Under the pieces are notes generated by a model. It worked only from the letters and a program-made list of their open reading frames with translations. It was not told where the DNA came from and searched no databases. A stretch of 64,000 bases of DNA from Tricholomella constricta. Taxonomy: Eukaryota > Basidiomycota > Agaricomycetes > Agaricales > Lyophyllaceae. The DNA is taken from NCBI GenBank assembly GCA_013368375.1, contig JAACJP010000020.1:372001-436000 (forward strand), written 5' to 3'. Below are positions 36,501-48,190 of the stretch, piece after piece. The position numbers were made by a program, and so were the translations under genes. Positions within the stretch are counted from its first letter, which is position 1, and every line of letters begins with the position of its first letter.

Positions 36501-38297
36501 CGAAAAATCAGAAGAATAGATCTGGAGTTACTTACCGAGTGCCTCTTGTTTCGTCGGAGGCTGGTTCTCGTGTCCGTTCTCTCCGTTGATGCGTCGCAAA
36601 GAGTCGAGCAGTGTGGAGCGCTCGTTCCCCTCTAGTTCACGCACGCGGCCCTGTGCCTCCGCAAGCTGCGTTGAGACGTGGTGCAGCTTATCGCGCAATA
36701 AATCAACGACGCGATGCGCTATTCAGAGGTGCAAAGTGAGAACTCTGGGCTACTTCGAATGATCAGAAGGGGGGCAAGGCACTTACAGTTCTGGAGCTCT
36801 TCCTGCAGCTCGCCGACGAGGACCTTGACCTCTGCAGCACGTCCATAGCGGCCTTCGTCGTTGAGAAGGGGTTCGAGGACTGAGAAGGGGAAGAGCATCA
36901 TGGAAAACCGATGTGCAGGTGAAAGAAGCCAGCCCCACCTTGAAGTCTATCGGCAGCCCATTTACGTGCCTCGCGCAGTTCTGTGATCAGCTTTTGCGAG
37001 CTATCGTATGAAACTTTTAAGTCTTGAAAAGAGGCAAGCAGGGTGGAATAACTAGATGAAAGGAGATGTGAGATGGGTTCAAGTATAAATCATCCGAAAG
37101 CGTACTTTTCGCCCAGTTCACCAACGCCCTTCTTGATGCGCTCCAGCTTCGTCTTCGTGCGCTCCTCCTCAACCGCCAACTTGAGCTGGAAGGATTCGCG
37201 GTCTGCATTGGCAGTAACGAGCTCCTGTTGTGACGAAGCAAGGGCTCCTTGTGTCGAGTGAAGGGTGTCACAAGCAGCCTTGAGTTCGTCCCTGATGTCC
37301 GAGAGCTTATGGCCTTGTTCCACACTGCGCTGTCGAAAGGAAACGATGTCTTGTTGAGAGGACTCGTGCTGGAGTTTAAGTGATTCGTGGGCCGAGTTGA
37401 GAGCCGTCATTTGAGCCTGAAGTCCCTTGGTTCGGCGCCGCTATATACAAAAGAGGGTGAGCGGATAAACAGACGAAGTAGGAAATGCAGAACATCAAAT
37501 ATATGCCTGGAAGATTCATAGATGCGACGAACCTCCTCTGCCAATTCAATGTGCAATGCCTGGACTTCTTTAAGGGCCTTAATCGCAATATCCGGGAGAT
37601 CTGTGGACGATTCCCTGCTAGAGACGAAGCCTCCGTCAATGTTGGGGTTTATCGGCCGTTCGTGAGAGTGATTAGGTATTGAGCGAGATCTAGACCTCTC
37701 CCTGGAGCCAGAACGGGATATTGGGCCTACTGGAGGTGAACGTGGTGGAAGCATTTGACGTGGCTGGGGCTGGTCGTCCTGGGTGGGTATATGCGCGTTA
37801 CTTGACGATTGGGGCGGAGGGGAAGAAGGTGATCGTTCGGCTGGAGATAAATGTACGTCGGTAACTCTGTTACAGTGGGCGTAAAAAAGCTACAAACAGA
37901 GCTCCTCGAGTTTCAAGCTACGATTCGAGCTATCGTACACATTCTGCGCAGAATCCTGAGCAGGCGGTAAGGTCGTTGACTGTAGCAAGCTGAAAAAGGG
38001 TCTAGATGCAGGCTTCTGCAGCTGCGGTTGAAGAAACGCTTGTTTCTGGTTCTGAGGCTTCTGAAATCGCTGCAAAGCAGGGAAAATGGGAGGGCGTCTT
38101 GACGGGTCCGTTTGGCCACGCGAGGGTCTGAACGCGTGAAAACTGTCAGCATATCCAACTATTCCACGTCCATGAATCTGAGGATGGTTGAGATCCTCCA
38201 ATTGGTTCATGCTCTGGGTCAGCGAAAAAAGCTTGGAGGGCGTCGATTTCGGCTCGTGAAGGCCACGAAGTGCATCGTAGTTGATTCCGGTATCCAT
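33596..38297 (-). CDS. Large coiled-coil protein with basic C-terminus, probably nuclear
   Basis: Start taken at ATG 38295-38297 (MDTGINYDALRGLHEPKSTP). A Pro/Gln-rich N-terminal part (PIFPALQRFQKPQNQKQAFL) and a Ser/Arg-rich segment (SGSRERSRSRSIP) are followed by more than 20 small exons that encode almost only heptad coiled coil: LKEVQALHIELAEEVRRIYE, LKLQHESSQQDIVSFRQRS, VEERTKTKLERIKKGVGEL, EERRAALINVSLDWEKRLEQ-like repeats, and KIRELESTLARLLKQRDKD. The tail has an acidic patch (LGESDSEDDIPLSEM) and ends VVVVQKK/VVDFNAKVKKKRK with a nuclear-localisation-like KKKRK; stop 33596-33598. I cannot assign a named family. Spindle, chromosome or scaffold roles would all fit. Confidence 0.7.
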
Positions 38298-39468
38298 TGG
38301 AAAAGTACTATTAGCCAAGGTACTATAAGCCAAGAAAGAATAAAGAGGTCAAGAAAACGATAGCGAGTGGTGGAGCTGATGGTGGTCAAGAAGCAGGAGG
38401 CGAGCTGAATTAAATCAGGTGAAGTGTCCGACGCGTCACGGTCACGTGGCAAGTTTCCTGTACACGTCTCGTCGTCTACCGGGAACCGGATCGGTCGTCA
38501 CGGTCTGGTGAGGTACTCCACTACAAGCCATGGCATTACGGTTCTCATCAAGCCCTGGTGTAGTCGTCTGGACCAGGCTTGAGCTCGCCAACGTCGGGTC
38601 AAGGTCAAGAGTAAATTCGCATATCTACAGTAGTATCTAGCCCAGCATTACACTGCATTACACTGGCGCTAACATCGTTGTCTCCAGACCCAGAATTCGG
38701 AAAATGTCACAGGTTGAAAATTTGTACATGACACTGACAAGTGGCCTCGACAGAGTTCACTTGGGGACTCGGTATCCTTCGTCCTTGTGTTCTGCAATCA
38801 TTGACATGTCATGTACTAACAAGAAACACAGGAAACACTGCAATTGGGGCCATGGTCTCCGACTTGTTTCTCAGCGTCAATATCTTTGCGATTTCTTCCT
38901 CTGAGGCTGGAAAGGAACATCTTCTCAAGAGTCTAATTCTACGCGTCATTAATACTTCCACATGCCCCATCCACAACGTCAGAGTTTGATGATTTGAGCC
39001 ATCCTATAATGGGCAAACGTCATTTATCAGTCCTTGGATTACAAACAGGTACATATGTTGAACATTTGCAGTACTTTTGGTTGATTCCCGGAAAGGCTCA
39101 TCCTTCTGATTATTTTTTTGTGGTCGTAATCTGACTTTTCACAACCAGGCTGACCTTTCACTCAGCAACGGTGACGGCGTTTATCATTGAAAGCTACATA
39201 CTGCTCAAGCAATTTAGTTCAGGCGATGCGACACATCCCTTAAGCAGATCTCAGCTGTTCAGGCGGGGTGGCTTCTGCTCATGATACTAATGTCTGTTAA
39301 CCCCTTCCCAGTATGCTTGGGAAGTGGACTGGCATAAAATGGGAGCATGTGTCACGACGACGCCTATGAAGAGTGAGTATCTTTGAATCTCCGACATCGG
39401 TTCTCATTGATTGCGTTGGCCAGATAAATACACGTACACCCTGTCTACGTATTTGTCCATCAGTTGAA
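38298..39468. other. Intergenic, no gene recognised
   Basis: A plus-strand frame at 38741-38989 (SDLFLSVNIFAISSSEAGKE) is unassigned. Nothing else stands out between the coiled-coil gene and the end of TYR1. Confidence 0.5.
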
Positions 39469-41164
39469 CTAATCTGCCTCTTCCTCCTCTCTCTTGATCT
39501 CCGTCTCCATAATTGCTTTTATCATTTCGGTACCCAACTTACCGGCTTCCTCGAACCTGCCCTCAAAGAACAATCTCGTCTCCTCAAATCTCCGCCTGTA
39601 CAAATCAAAGCTCCCGAAACTGACGCATTGGCTCCAGCCCCGCGCGGCGATCACAAACTCAAGGTCATCTGAACGGTGCCAAGTATCAGACAGGGCAGAT
39701 TGGATTGCACCGCCGAGCAAAGAGGGCGACAGAAACAGATGCTCCGCCACACCGAGGAACAGCCTGAATATCGGCGTTGCTGCCAGCGCAAGGTGCTCGT
39801 ACGGCTTGATCCCAAGGTGGGCCCAACAATCGACCATGGCGAGGAGCGACAGGTGTGAGTTGGGACGGTATTTGGACGGAGGCGCATTGGACGAGGTCTC
39901 TGAGGGAGATGCTGTGAGTGATTCCTGCGGTGCAGGGAGCACTAATCCGAGACTAAATCGGTCTAGTATCTCTTGAGACAGCAGAATCGGCTTGCGCTCC
40001 TTCTTGCCTGCACTTCGATTTCCAAAGACAGTCTCGCGCCCCCATTCGACCCGCTTGCGGAGTTTGGCTACCTCTTCCTCAGAGCCGCTGCCGCCTGCAA
40101 GCATTAGTTTGAAGAGCTCCGTGGCGCTCTTCGCATACTGGTCGATCTGGATGCGCGCGCTTGGGTTAAGAATCGCAAGGCCAGCGTAGACGTGCCACGC
40201 GTTGGAGTATATCCGCAGTGTCAAATTGACTTTGACTGTTTCGATGCCGCCGACGTAAAGTCCCTGTTCCCATGGGTAGGAGAGAGAGTTGGTCCAGGCG
40301 GTCCCCATGCTGATAAAATATCAACATGAATGCAAAAAGGAGTGGTACTAGATCAGCTTACCTGAGGAAGGCGGCGTGAGTGACTGCTTGAGTGTTGGCC
40401 GTGACGAGATCGTGGTCTTCGTAGGAGAGATAGACGTAGCGGGACCGGAAGCAGCTGAGTATGTTTTCGACAAGAGCAAGAGCCTCTGGCGGAGCGCGGT
40501 GTTGGATCAAGACCTGCGTGGGGTCATCAGATCTTTGAAATCATAGGGAGGGCATGGGAACGGATAGGCTAAGTAACCGTCGTTGGTGCATGTCAGGTAT
40601 ACAATTGACACTCACCAACGGCTGTCCAATAGGGTTGACGCCTGGCCCATGCAGGGAGTGGCATGAGACAATGTGTGTATCGGGTGGGAGATACTTCTCG
40701 AACGCTGCTCGTTCCGGAGCTTTGACAGACGTCTGCCCCGCCACTATTGCATTGAGCTTGGTCGCTACGTTCCGCATCGCAGTCAAAACAAAGCATCCAG
40801 AACGAGAAAAAGAGACGCACACGGTCCAAACTGCTGCACAACGCGATCAATGAACTCGGCTTCAATCGAATACATGATGAAGTCGGACGAGCGGGAGACA
40901 GCATGGCCATCGATCAGAGGTGTAATGTTCGGTGTAGAGGCATAGTCGCGCAATAGATCCCCGTATTTCGATGGAAGGTCGCAAACGTTGATCCTGCTTC
41001 AGGCTGAAGACTGTTCCGCGTTCACAATGCAAGTGCAACTCACTTCTGCCAGCCTGCTTCGGATAGATACTTTGCGTACATCCTGCCCATGGCACCCATG
41101 CCTATTAGTCCAATCGTTGGTTGAGCATCGCGCGGAGAGGACGGGGACACATTAGGGTCGATCA
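39469..41164 (-). CDS. TYR1: Prephenate dehydrogenase, tyrosine biosynthesis
   Basis: Exon 1 from ATG 41162-41164 encodes MIDPNVSPSSPRDAQP then TIGLIGMGAMGRMYAKYLSE, a Rossmann GxGxxG NAD(P) site at about residues 20-30. Exon 2 continues INVCDLPSKYGDLLRDY..EAEFIDRVVQQFGPS. Exon 3 has TKLNAIVAGQTSVKAPERAA and FEKYLPPDTHIVSCHSLHGP followed by GVNPIGQPL, the conserved active-site stretch. It then reads VLIQHRAPPEALALVENILS, and the last exon is the long helical dimer domain ending KREEEEAD, TAG 39469-39471. Converts prephenate to 4-hydroxyphenylpyruvate with NADP+. The whole transposon nest begins 40 bases upstream of its start codon, so its original promoter has been pushed away. Confidence 0.93.
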
Positions 41165-41199
41165 TGATCGTAGCGTCCAGGAAAGTTTGTACACCGCGT

Positions 41200-41207
41200 G
41201 ACTCCTG
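41200..41207. repeat. hAT target-site duplication, left copy (ACTCCTGT)
   Basis: The same 8 bases follow the element at 45312-45319. The last three (TGT) are the first bases of the copia LTR. Confidence 0.95.
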
Positions 41208-44200
41208 TTAAGGCTCCAACCGTTTAGTTTGTTTACCGTTTTTAAACAGTACCACCGTTTAGTTTTTTTGTTTAGTTTAGGGCATCAGCAAAATGGTAAA
41301 CAAACGGTTTGTAAATGGTAAATGGATGACATAAGGTGACCACCATCCAAGCGTTCAATGTTCAACGTCCAGTGTTCATTGTTCACGAAGGCTTCCCTAG
41401 CACGATATGCTCCAAATACATCCTTCACAATGGTTCATCTCAGACATACTCGTTTTACCTTCAAAAGGCTCCCATGCGAAGCGTTATAGTTTCCCAGTCT
41501 GCAACGATGACTTCTGTGAGTGAGATCCTTGGTCTAATCACGAACCTCTCTACGCTTTCTGCAACTCTTCCTTCAAATGTTCCTATATGCACCAAGGAGG
41601 ACAAGATGTACCGAGTCCTCAACCTTCCGGAAGGCGAGACAGCCTATTTTACCCTCAACCGATGCTTTGATCTTCTGTTCAAGGAGGACCTCGAATGCCG
41701 CAAAGATGGACGGCTGCACTACTTGCGGCGTGGCAAGGACGGCATTGATAAGTTCTGTCTGTATCTCCGCAGCATTGACTGGGCAAAGGACGACATGCCG
41801 TTGGACATTGTCAAATTGAGACTGGATCGGCTCGTCGAAGAGGTGATACACTTGATGTGAGTTCTTTTGCCTTTTGTTTCTTCCTGAAGCATTCTCATAA
41901 AGTCCGGCAGTGCCAACGCTCCTGAAGATGATGACACATCGACTGCTCAAGCTGCTCCAAGGCCTAAGTTCAGACTTAATCCTCCAAGGCCCAATGTCGA
42001 CTCCTCCAAGGACAAATATCAATCGAACAGCGTGCGCGGTCAGAACAGTGAGTTTCGAGCCTACCGTCATTCATCATTAGATAGACCAACTCATTCTTCT
42101 GAATAGATTCCACTACAAAGCCCACCAAAGCACCAGCCAAGGCCGATAAGCCCGACACCGACTATGTTCCTCCTCGACGTCGACGGGTTTCTGAGGACTC
42201 CATTGACTCGTTTACGGTAGATACCGATGGGTTCGAAGTTGTACCCGGCCATGATGAACCACTGAAGCGGAAGAAAGTAGTCCGTGATAGCCTTTCCTCG
42301 GAGGACGCTGATATGCCTTCGGTAATTTTTTCATAATCGACGAGTCGTTTGTCAAATTCTGACTATATGCCTAGAAACCAGCAAAGAAGAGGAAGACGGT
42401 CAAACAGTTCCGAGTGGGGACTTCCACCAAGCGCACTCAGACTACGGTAAGCACGTTTTCGGCTATTTGATCGGCGCTCATCATTTTTTTAGACTGCAAA
42501 AAAGAATTCACCCGAGATCATTGTTACAGATGTCGACACTGATGACGATGAAGGTGACAACATAACTACAGGCTCATTCAGCAAGAAAGGACCCGCAAAC
42601 AATAGTCGCCAACACTTCGAGGATCCTGTTCCCAGTGTAAGAAATGGAGACCGACGCTGGCTTTTTCGGTGCAAGCACTGTTCAAGGTACGTAATGATTG
42701 TTTTCTCAAAAGGTATGCTAGATGACAAGTCGTTCTTTAGCTCCTTCACATTTCCCCGAACCGTTGCTAAGGGAAAAGCTTTCACCGACGAGCCTAAACA
42801 GCCACCACTTGGAAATCTCGCAACTCACGTCAAAGGCTCCCACCCCAATGTTGCGGTTCCGAAGACAATCACCGACATCCCTGGGGCGTCTCGAGGCATC
42901 AGCGCGGCGTCACTCAAGATCATGGGCGAATTTTTGAAGGAAGGTGTCCTCAATCCAGAGCTTGTTCGTACGCAGGGTGGCTTCCACAAAGTCTTCGCTG
43001 CATGGATTCTCGAAGACGACCTTCCCTTCACCACTGGCGAGACCCCCGGAATTCATCGCTTGTTTCTGTACATGGAGTCTCGTTTTCTGCTTCCGACGGA
43101 TACCACAGTGCGAAACACCTTGGCCAAGCTCTTCGCGGAGCTATACAATATTGTAAGTGCGGAACTCAAGGCAAGTGGTCATATATATTTCACTTCTATG
43201 TCCGTTAACCTTTAATATAGAATGTGAAATCAAAAATTGCGCTGTCTACTGATACCTGGACGACGAAATCAATGATGTTCTCATTTGCAGGAACCATCGC
43301 CTCATGGATAACCGATGACTGGGAACTTATCGAGCGTGTAATCGACTTTCACCCGCTGGAGGATAAGGAGCACGAGGGTGAATACGCCGCCAAAGGACTG
43401 GCAAAATTATTATCAGATCTCGGAATCTTGGAAAAGATAAGTTTTTGTTTACTCTTCTTTTCAGACATTTATTTATCTCTTTCTACCTCATAGCCGTCTC
43501 TCTAGATAACGCTGCACCTAACAATGTTCTTTTAGCAACTCTTTCTCGTCTGCTCATCGAGAAATTTGACATACAATTCGTCCCCGAAAATAGTCAAATC
43601 CGATGCCTGGCCCACGTCGTCAACCTCGTTGTGCAGAAGATTCTTTCGGTGCTCGAGGAAGCTGATGATCCAGATGTTATCGACTATTACGACAAGGCCC
43701 TTCCTTTCCATTATGAACCAGAGGATGACGACTATGGTGATGACGATGATCTTGATGGAGATGGAGCGGATGATGACGAGGACTGGGAGGAAGACTTCAT
43801 GCGAGACTTGATCAGTAGGAAGGTGGGCGAAGATGGTGAAGAAGGACTAAGTGCTTTGCAGAAGGTATGCCTCTTTGCCCAATGTTGACACCTTACTTAT
43901 TGGTGTGATGATAGTTGCGCGCGATTTGTACAAAAATTGCCTCATCACCGCAGCGACGCCAGCGCTTCCGCAGAACCGCCAGGCGATGCCACCCAGATGA
44001 TCTTTCGGAAGTCGGCACTCCTATCGCCAAGCTCATGGTTGTCCGTGACGTGCGAACACGATGGAACTACACACATGCCATGATCAAACGGGCACTGATG
44101 CTCCGGAAGGTATGTTGTGATTTACATCAGATCCACGCGAATATTCTAATCGGCCTATTAGGCTATCGATGCCTGGGTCAAAGATCGTCTCGAGCTCCGT

Positions 44201-45311
44201 CCACTCCACATCAAAGCATCGGAGTGGGATCTTCTGCGAGACCTTGGTTCATTGCTTGAGGTGATTGCCCTTTTTTGTCTATTCCAACCATGCTGACTTC
44301 TTTCAGATTTTCACCCAGGTTACTCTTCAGATGTCGCGCACGGGGACCCCTACGCTATCGTGGGTGTTACCCATGTACGAACACATGATCAAGCACTTGA
44401 ACAGCTTCATCAACAATGCCGGCGTACTTCCGGCACTTGCAACGGCAGCTCGCGCGGGCTTAGAGAAGCTGAACACATATTACACGAAAGCCCGCGGCTG
44501 CCAGTACAATGTGATTGCGACAGGTACATTTTTTTTCGTTGCAATACCCTCAATGCTCATGTTTAATTGTTCCTTAGTGCTTCATCCTTGCCTCGGAATA
44601 TCCTGGTTCCGCAAACTTGGCGGTGACCGTGCTGAGAAAGCAGAAATTCTTTTCAAGCACGTTTACGAACAGTACTGTAAGGCGCGCCCAGCTTCGAGTC
44701 AAGCTCCGGTCCAAAAAACGAATTCCTCCTCAAGTTTTCTCGACGACGTCTGTATGTTTGGGGTTGCAGATCCAGAACCAACTTCGAACACTCAGGTCGG
44801 AGAGGTCGAACGCTTCTTTGCCTCGGCTAAAACTTTCGGTGTGGGTGAACCAAATACACCGTTGCTATGGTGGAAGGTACGGTTTTTCACGGTGATGCAG
44901 CAATGATGACATTTGATCATTGACATCACCTCTTCAGCACAACGAGCGCGAGTTTCCTATCATTGCGAAGATGGCGCGCGACTTTCTGGCAATACCCGGC
45001 ACAAGTGTCTCCGTCGAGCGACTTTTTTCGAAGTCTCGTCATATCTGTACTGACCTACGGTCATCTCTGAAGGCTCGAACTATCATGCAGTCGCTACTTA
45101 CAAAGGTTTGGATTAAGAGTGGACTTCTTAAATTCGGACCTCCCAAGCCTGTGAGACAGAAAAACTAAATTATGTTTCAATGTAATGCCCTTATCAACAA
45201 GTAGAAAATTGCCAATGTAAACAGTTTATAAACGGTTTGTAACCATTTGTATACTGACTACTGTTTTGTTTACCTGAGATTGTAAACGAAAACTAAACGG
45301 TTGGAGCCTTA
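41208..45311 (+). mobile_element. hAT DNA transposon, 4104 bases, complete
   Basis: Perfect terminal inverted repeats TAAGGCTCCAACCGTTTAG.. and ..CTAAACGGTTGGAGCCTTA, flanked by an 8-base duplication, which is diagnostic of hAT. Subterminal zones carry many copies of AAACGGTTTGTAAA-like and CCGTTTAGTTT-like motifs (41208-41330 and 45215-45300), as expected for transposase binding. One transposase gene inside. It sits exactly at the 5' edge of the copia LTR. Confidence 0.95.
41474..45168 (+). CDS. hAT transposase
   Basis: Multi-exon gene (start at 41474 or the downstream ATG 41507). N-terminal helical part and basic linker (YVPPRRRRVSEDSIDSF, KPAKKRKTVKQFRVGTSTKR), then a BED-like zinc finger (WLFRCKHCS..LATHVKGSH). 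The RNase H-like core has the first Asp in KIALSTDTWTTKSMM, the second in SLDNAAPNNVLLATLSRL with the insertion-domain CLAHVVNLVVQKI, an acidic insertion (DDDYGDDDDLDGDGADDDED), RDVRTRWNYTHAMIKRAL, and the Glu in QVGEVERFFASAK. The C-terminal dimerisation domain reads HNEREFPIIAKMARDFLAIP then GTSVSVERLFSKSRHICTDL. All three catalytic acids are present and exons splice without frameshift, so it may be active. Confidence 0.88.
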
Positions 45312-45319
45312 ACTCCTGT
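45312..45319. repeat. hAT target-site duplication, right copy (ACTCCTGT)
   Basis: Matches 41200-41207 exactly. Confidence 0.95.
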
Positions 45320-45808
45320 TGGGATTGCAATCGGCCCGAGCCCTTGCGACCCTGACGCGCATCCCTGATGCGCATCGTCCACGCGCGCGCTCGTGGCGCA
45401 CGGAACATATCTCGCTACCAGTATACATCTCTACACCCTTGTCTCATGTTTCATACCTTACCAGGTTTGTACCACTCTATGATACGAGCCATCGGGCTCT
45501 TTTACCTCTCCATTACTGTACTAACCACTTACTGAGAGTTCTCCTGGAGAACTGTCTCTTTTGTTCACCCATATGTAGTTTAGATACTTATCTCGTTACA
45601 TATTTATATGAACCCGAATCGCCATCTTGCCTCAGCTGTTGCTCCCGCTATCGCGCGCATACACTGAGGTAAGATCACTACTTATATTCACATTACCATT
45701 ACTTACAGAATACCTAGCTTTCATTCTAGGTAAATATATCCAGCTGTTGCTCCCGCTATCGCGCGCATACACTGAGCTTTCATTCTAGTGACTTCGTAAA
45801 CTCTCACA
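45317..45808 (+). repeat. 5' LTR of a Ty1/copia element
   Basis: Begins TGTTGGGATTGCAATCGG and ends CTCTCACA just before a primer-binding-like site. Its first three bases were duplicated by the hAT insertion. Contains a 36-base direct repeat (45633-45668 and 45741-45776, from CAGCTGTTGC to ACACTGAG) and a second one of 14 bases (AGCTTTCATTCTAG at 45716 and 45775). The end is inferred from the PBS and the CA terminus, because the partner LTR is outside the window. Confidence 0.7.
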
Positions 45809-45825
45809 GGTTATTGGGCCCCGCG
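45809..45825 (+). promoter_or_regulatory. Copia primer-binding site, initiator-Met half-tRNA type
   Basis: GGTTATTGGGCCCC directly after the LTR resembles the complement of the initiator tRNA-Met anticodon arm (GGTTAT-GGGCCC), the primer used by many copia elements, with one extra T. Confidence 0.55.
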
Positions 45826-45858
45826 TTACCTCTGCGCTGACCCCGTACTGCTGCTCTT

Positions 45859-47130
45859 ATGTCTACCTCACTCTCGGATACTCTCCCGTCGTCTGTTCCG
45901 AAGCTCGACGCTTCCGGAATGAACTGGCCGATTTTCTCTGTGCGTTTTCAAGACGCAGTCGAGGCGAAGGGCTTCTGGGGCCACTTCGATGGTTCCACCG
46001 CGAAGCCCGTCCCAGCCCAGTCCCCTGCTACTACGGCCGAAGAGATTGACATTGCCCAATGGGAGAAGAACGAGCGCGCGGCCAAGTCCCTGCTGACGCA
46101 GAAGATCCCTGACTCCGCGCTAATCCAGATTCGCAACAAAATGTCCGTCAAAGAGCGTTGGGACGCGATCAAAGAGGACTTCACAGATAAAGGCGCGTAT
46201 GCGCAGGCCGATCTGCGCTCGCGGTTCATGGAGTCGAAGTGTCCCGAAAAGGGCAACGTTCGCGACTTCTTACAAGGCTTACGCGTCAAGAAAGAGGAGC
46301 TCGCGACCTACGGTGTCGCGATCGATGACAAGGACTACAGGTCCACGATTATCTCATCCCTCCCTGTCTCCCTCTCCAATTTCGCGTCAACCCAGCTCGC
46401 TGCCGCGAAAATGTGGGCTCCTACGAAGACCATCGACCCCAGCACCCTTATCCTCATGATCTCCGAGGAGGCAGACCGCCAGCGCAGCCAGCGGTCTCGG
46501 CGCGGTGGCGCTGTGAAGGGGAAGGACGAAGATCGCGATGAAGCGATGGCCGCGACGTCCAACAGCTCCGGGAAAGGCAAGAGCAAATTCAGTAAGCCCC
46601 GCGGCGCATGTTGGAACTGCGGCAAGATCGGGCACTACAAGCACAAGTGTCCGGAGCCCCCGAAGACGGATAAATCGGAGAAGACAAAGACCAGCGGCAC
46701 CGCAAATGCTGCTGAGTCTGACTCCGAAGACGACGCCTTTGCAGTCCATTTTGAGGAGAGCGATGAGGAGGACAGCGTGCCATCCCTGCAAGCTGTTTCT
46801 GACTCGTCCAGCTGTGCGGGCGACGAAAGCGATAGTGACGAGGATGACTGGTTCTCAGAGGTCGGCAGCGACTGTAATGACCTCCAGGACAGCGCCTGGG
46901 ACTCAACTGAGACTGCGGGGAGTGGCGCGAGCGATGCTGGCTCGTTCTCCCTGGTAGATGGCTCTGATACCTCGAGTTCCATGCACGGCGATGATTTCGC
47001 GGTCGAAGTCGAGTCTTTTGATGCCGCGGCGCATGTCAGCGCGCGTGGCGACGCTAGCCAGTCAGTGTTAGGGCGACCTTTAGAGCAGAGCTTAGTCGTA
47101 CTGGCAAAGGGGAATCCAAAGTTATATTGA
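45859..47130 (+). CDS. Copia Gag, interrupted; frame runs on into the Ty3 LTR
   Basis: Starts MSTSLSDTLPSSVPKLDASG then MNWPIFSVRFQDAVEAKGFW: the UBN2/Gag capsid domain (KEDFTDKGAYAQADLRSRFM, NVRDFLQGLRVKKEELATYG), then a CCHC knuckle CWNCGKIGHYKHKC at about residue 250, then an acidic Ser-rich tail. The element's own sequence ends at 47065. The last 21 codons (from SVLGRPLEQ) are translated Ty3 LTR. Protease, integrase, RT and RNase H should continue beyond the far end of the Ty3 element, outside the window. Confidence 0.9.
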   Translation: MSTSLSDTLPSSVPKLDASGMNWPIFSVRFQDAVEAKGFWGHFDGSTAKPVPAQSPATTAEEIDIAQWEKNERAAKSLLTQKIPDSALIQIRNKMSVKERWDAIKEDFTDKGAYAQADLRSRFMESKCPEKGNVRDFLQGLRVKKEELATYGVAIDDKDYRSTIISSLPVSLSNFASTQLAAAKMWAPTKTIDPSTLILMISEEADRQRSQRSRRGGAVKGKDEDRDEAMAATSNSSGKGKSKFSKPRGACWNCGKIGHYKHKCPEPPKTDKSEKTKTSGTANAAESDSEDDAFAVHFEESDEEDSVPSLQAVSDSSSCAGDESDSDEDDWFSEVGSDCNDLQDSAWDSTETAGSGASDAGSFSLVDGSDTSSSMHGDDFAVEVESFDAAAHVSARGDASQSVLGRPLEQSLVVLAKGNPKLY

Positions 47131-47516
47131 TGTACTGTAACGAGGTAAATAAGGCTTACCTGGCAAAGGGGAATCCAAAGAGAATAGTGTAAAGGATTCC
47201 CAGATGCCAGGGGGCCGGCTATATACAAGTGTGATACATGAGGGCAGGCTCTCCATAGTGTACTGTACATGTGATAATAACGACATGTGATAACCATGAC
47301 AGGTGATAATGATGAGCGGGTTCCGGATGCTGTCTGATGGTAACCGTCGTCGGGATGTCAGGTGATCGGGAATATGAACAGGGAGACGAGGGGAATGACA
47401 GGAAGTGAGTAAGGTAAATATGTACACCGACGCTTGGGTCAGAGCGTCGGGGCGAGCGCACGTGTCGGGGAACAGTTGGTGAGCGTCGGAGGTCGTGAAC
47501 GGGTGTTCCCCTAACA
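47066..47516 (-). repeat. 3' LTR of the outer chromovirus (451 bases)
   Basis: Starts TGTTAGGGCGACC on the plus strand (same as at 63935) and ends CTAACA. It contains a TATATA (47220-47225) and, about 31 bases downstream in the element's sense, ACACTATTCT (47181-47190), complementary to the putative primer-binding site. Confidence 0.93.
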
Positions 47517-48185
47517 TCACCCCCCCTTTTGAATCGCAACGACTCGGTGCGGGGTAGCGGTGGCGAAGATGGCCGGGGATAATGTGAACATGCCACGAAT
47601 GTGGCGGGCAGCGTCGGGGTTGTCGCGGTGGAACTTGCGTACCAGATCGGGGGCGGTGACATTTTCGCGAGGTTCCCATGAAGCTTCTTCGTAACCATAG
47701 CCTTTCCACAGGACCTTGTACTGTAGTTTTTTGCGGAAGGTTCGGCTATCGAGGATCTTTTCAACTTCGTAATGGGGTTCGTCGTCGATTATGTCGGGGG
47801 GAGGAGGAGGATTGGACCGACGACCTTCGATCGGATCAGCGACGGCGGGGATGAGTTTCACGACGTGGAAGACTGGGTGGATGTGCTTCATGGACTGAGG
47901 CAGCAGGAGGCGGTATGCGAGCGGGCCGACTCGCCTTTGCACGACAAAAGGGCCAAGGTAGCGATGCGACAATTTCTTAGATGGTCGGGTCGTAGAAATG
48001 TCGGTCGCGTCCAAGTACACCTTGTCGCCAGGCTGGTAGTCGGGTGTTGGGGCGTGTCGCTGGTTGTAGTACCGCTCCATGTCGTCTTTGGCCTTTGAGA
48101 GCGCTGCCTTGGCTTCTTCCTGTGCTTCCTTCATGCGCTCCACAAACTCGTCGGCCGACTCATTCTTGGAAGCGCCCCGACGTGG
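47517..48185 (-). CDS. Outer chromovirus Pol, C-terminal part: integrase end and chromodomain
   Basis: Reads EPRRGASKNESADEFVERM then KEAQEEAKAALSKAKDDMER, the post-core integrase helix, GPFVVQRRVGPLAYRLLLP (SH3-like/GPY-F module), MKHIHPVFHVVKLIP, then a chromodomain YEVEKILDSRTFRKKLQYKV, LWKGYGYEEASWEPRENVT. It ends about 60 residues later at a stop next to the polypurine tract. Chromodomains direct such elements to heterochromatin marks (H3K9me for the family). Separated from the rest of Pol by the inner element. Confidence 0.92.
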   Translation of the reverse strand, partial: PRRGASKNESADEFVERMKEAQEEAKAALSKAKDDMERYYNQRHAPTPDYQPGDKVYLDATDISTTRPSKKLSHRYLGPFVVQRRVGPLAYRLLLPQSMKHIHPVFHVVKLIPAVADPIEGRRSNPPPPPDIIDDEPHYEVEKILDSRTFRKKLQYKVLWKGYGYEEASWEPRENVTAPDLVRKFHRDNPDAARHIRGMFTLSPAIFATATPHRVVAIQKGG

Positions 48186-48190
48186 CTCAA
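48186..48190. repeat. Target-site duplication CTCAA, left
   Basis: Identical CTCAA at 59202-59206 on the other side of the inner element. Confidence 0.95.

Noticed and set aside
38700..39400. Possible plus-strand membrane protein gene
   Set aside because: Short frames with some hydrophobic stretches, but no convincing exon chain or family match.
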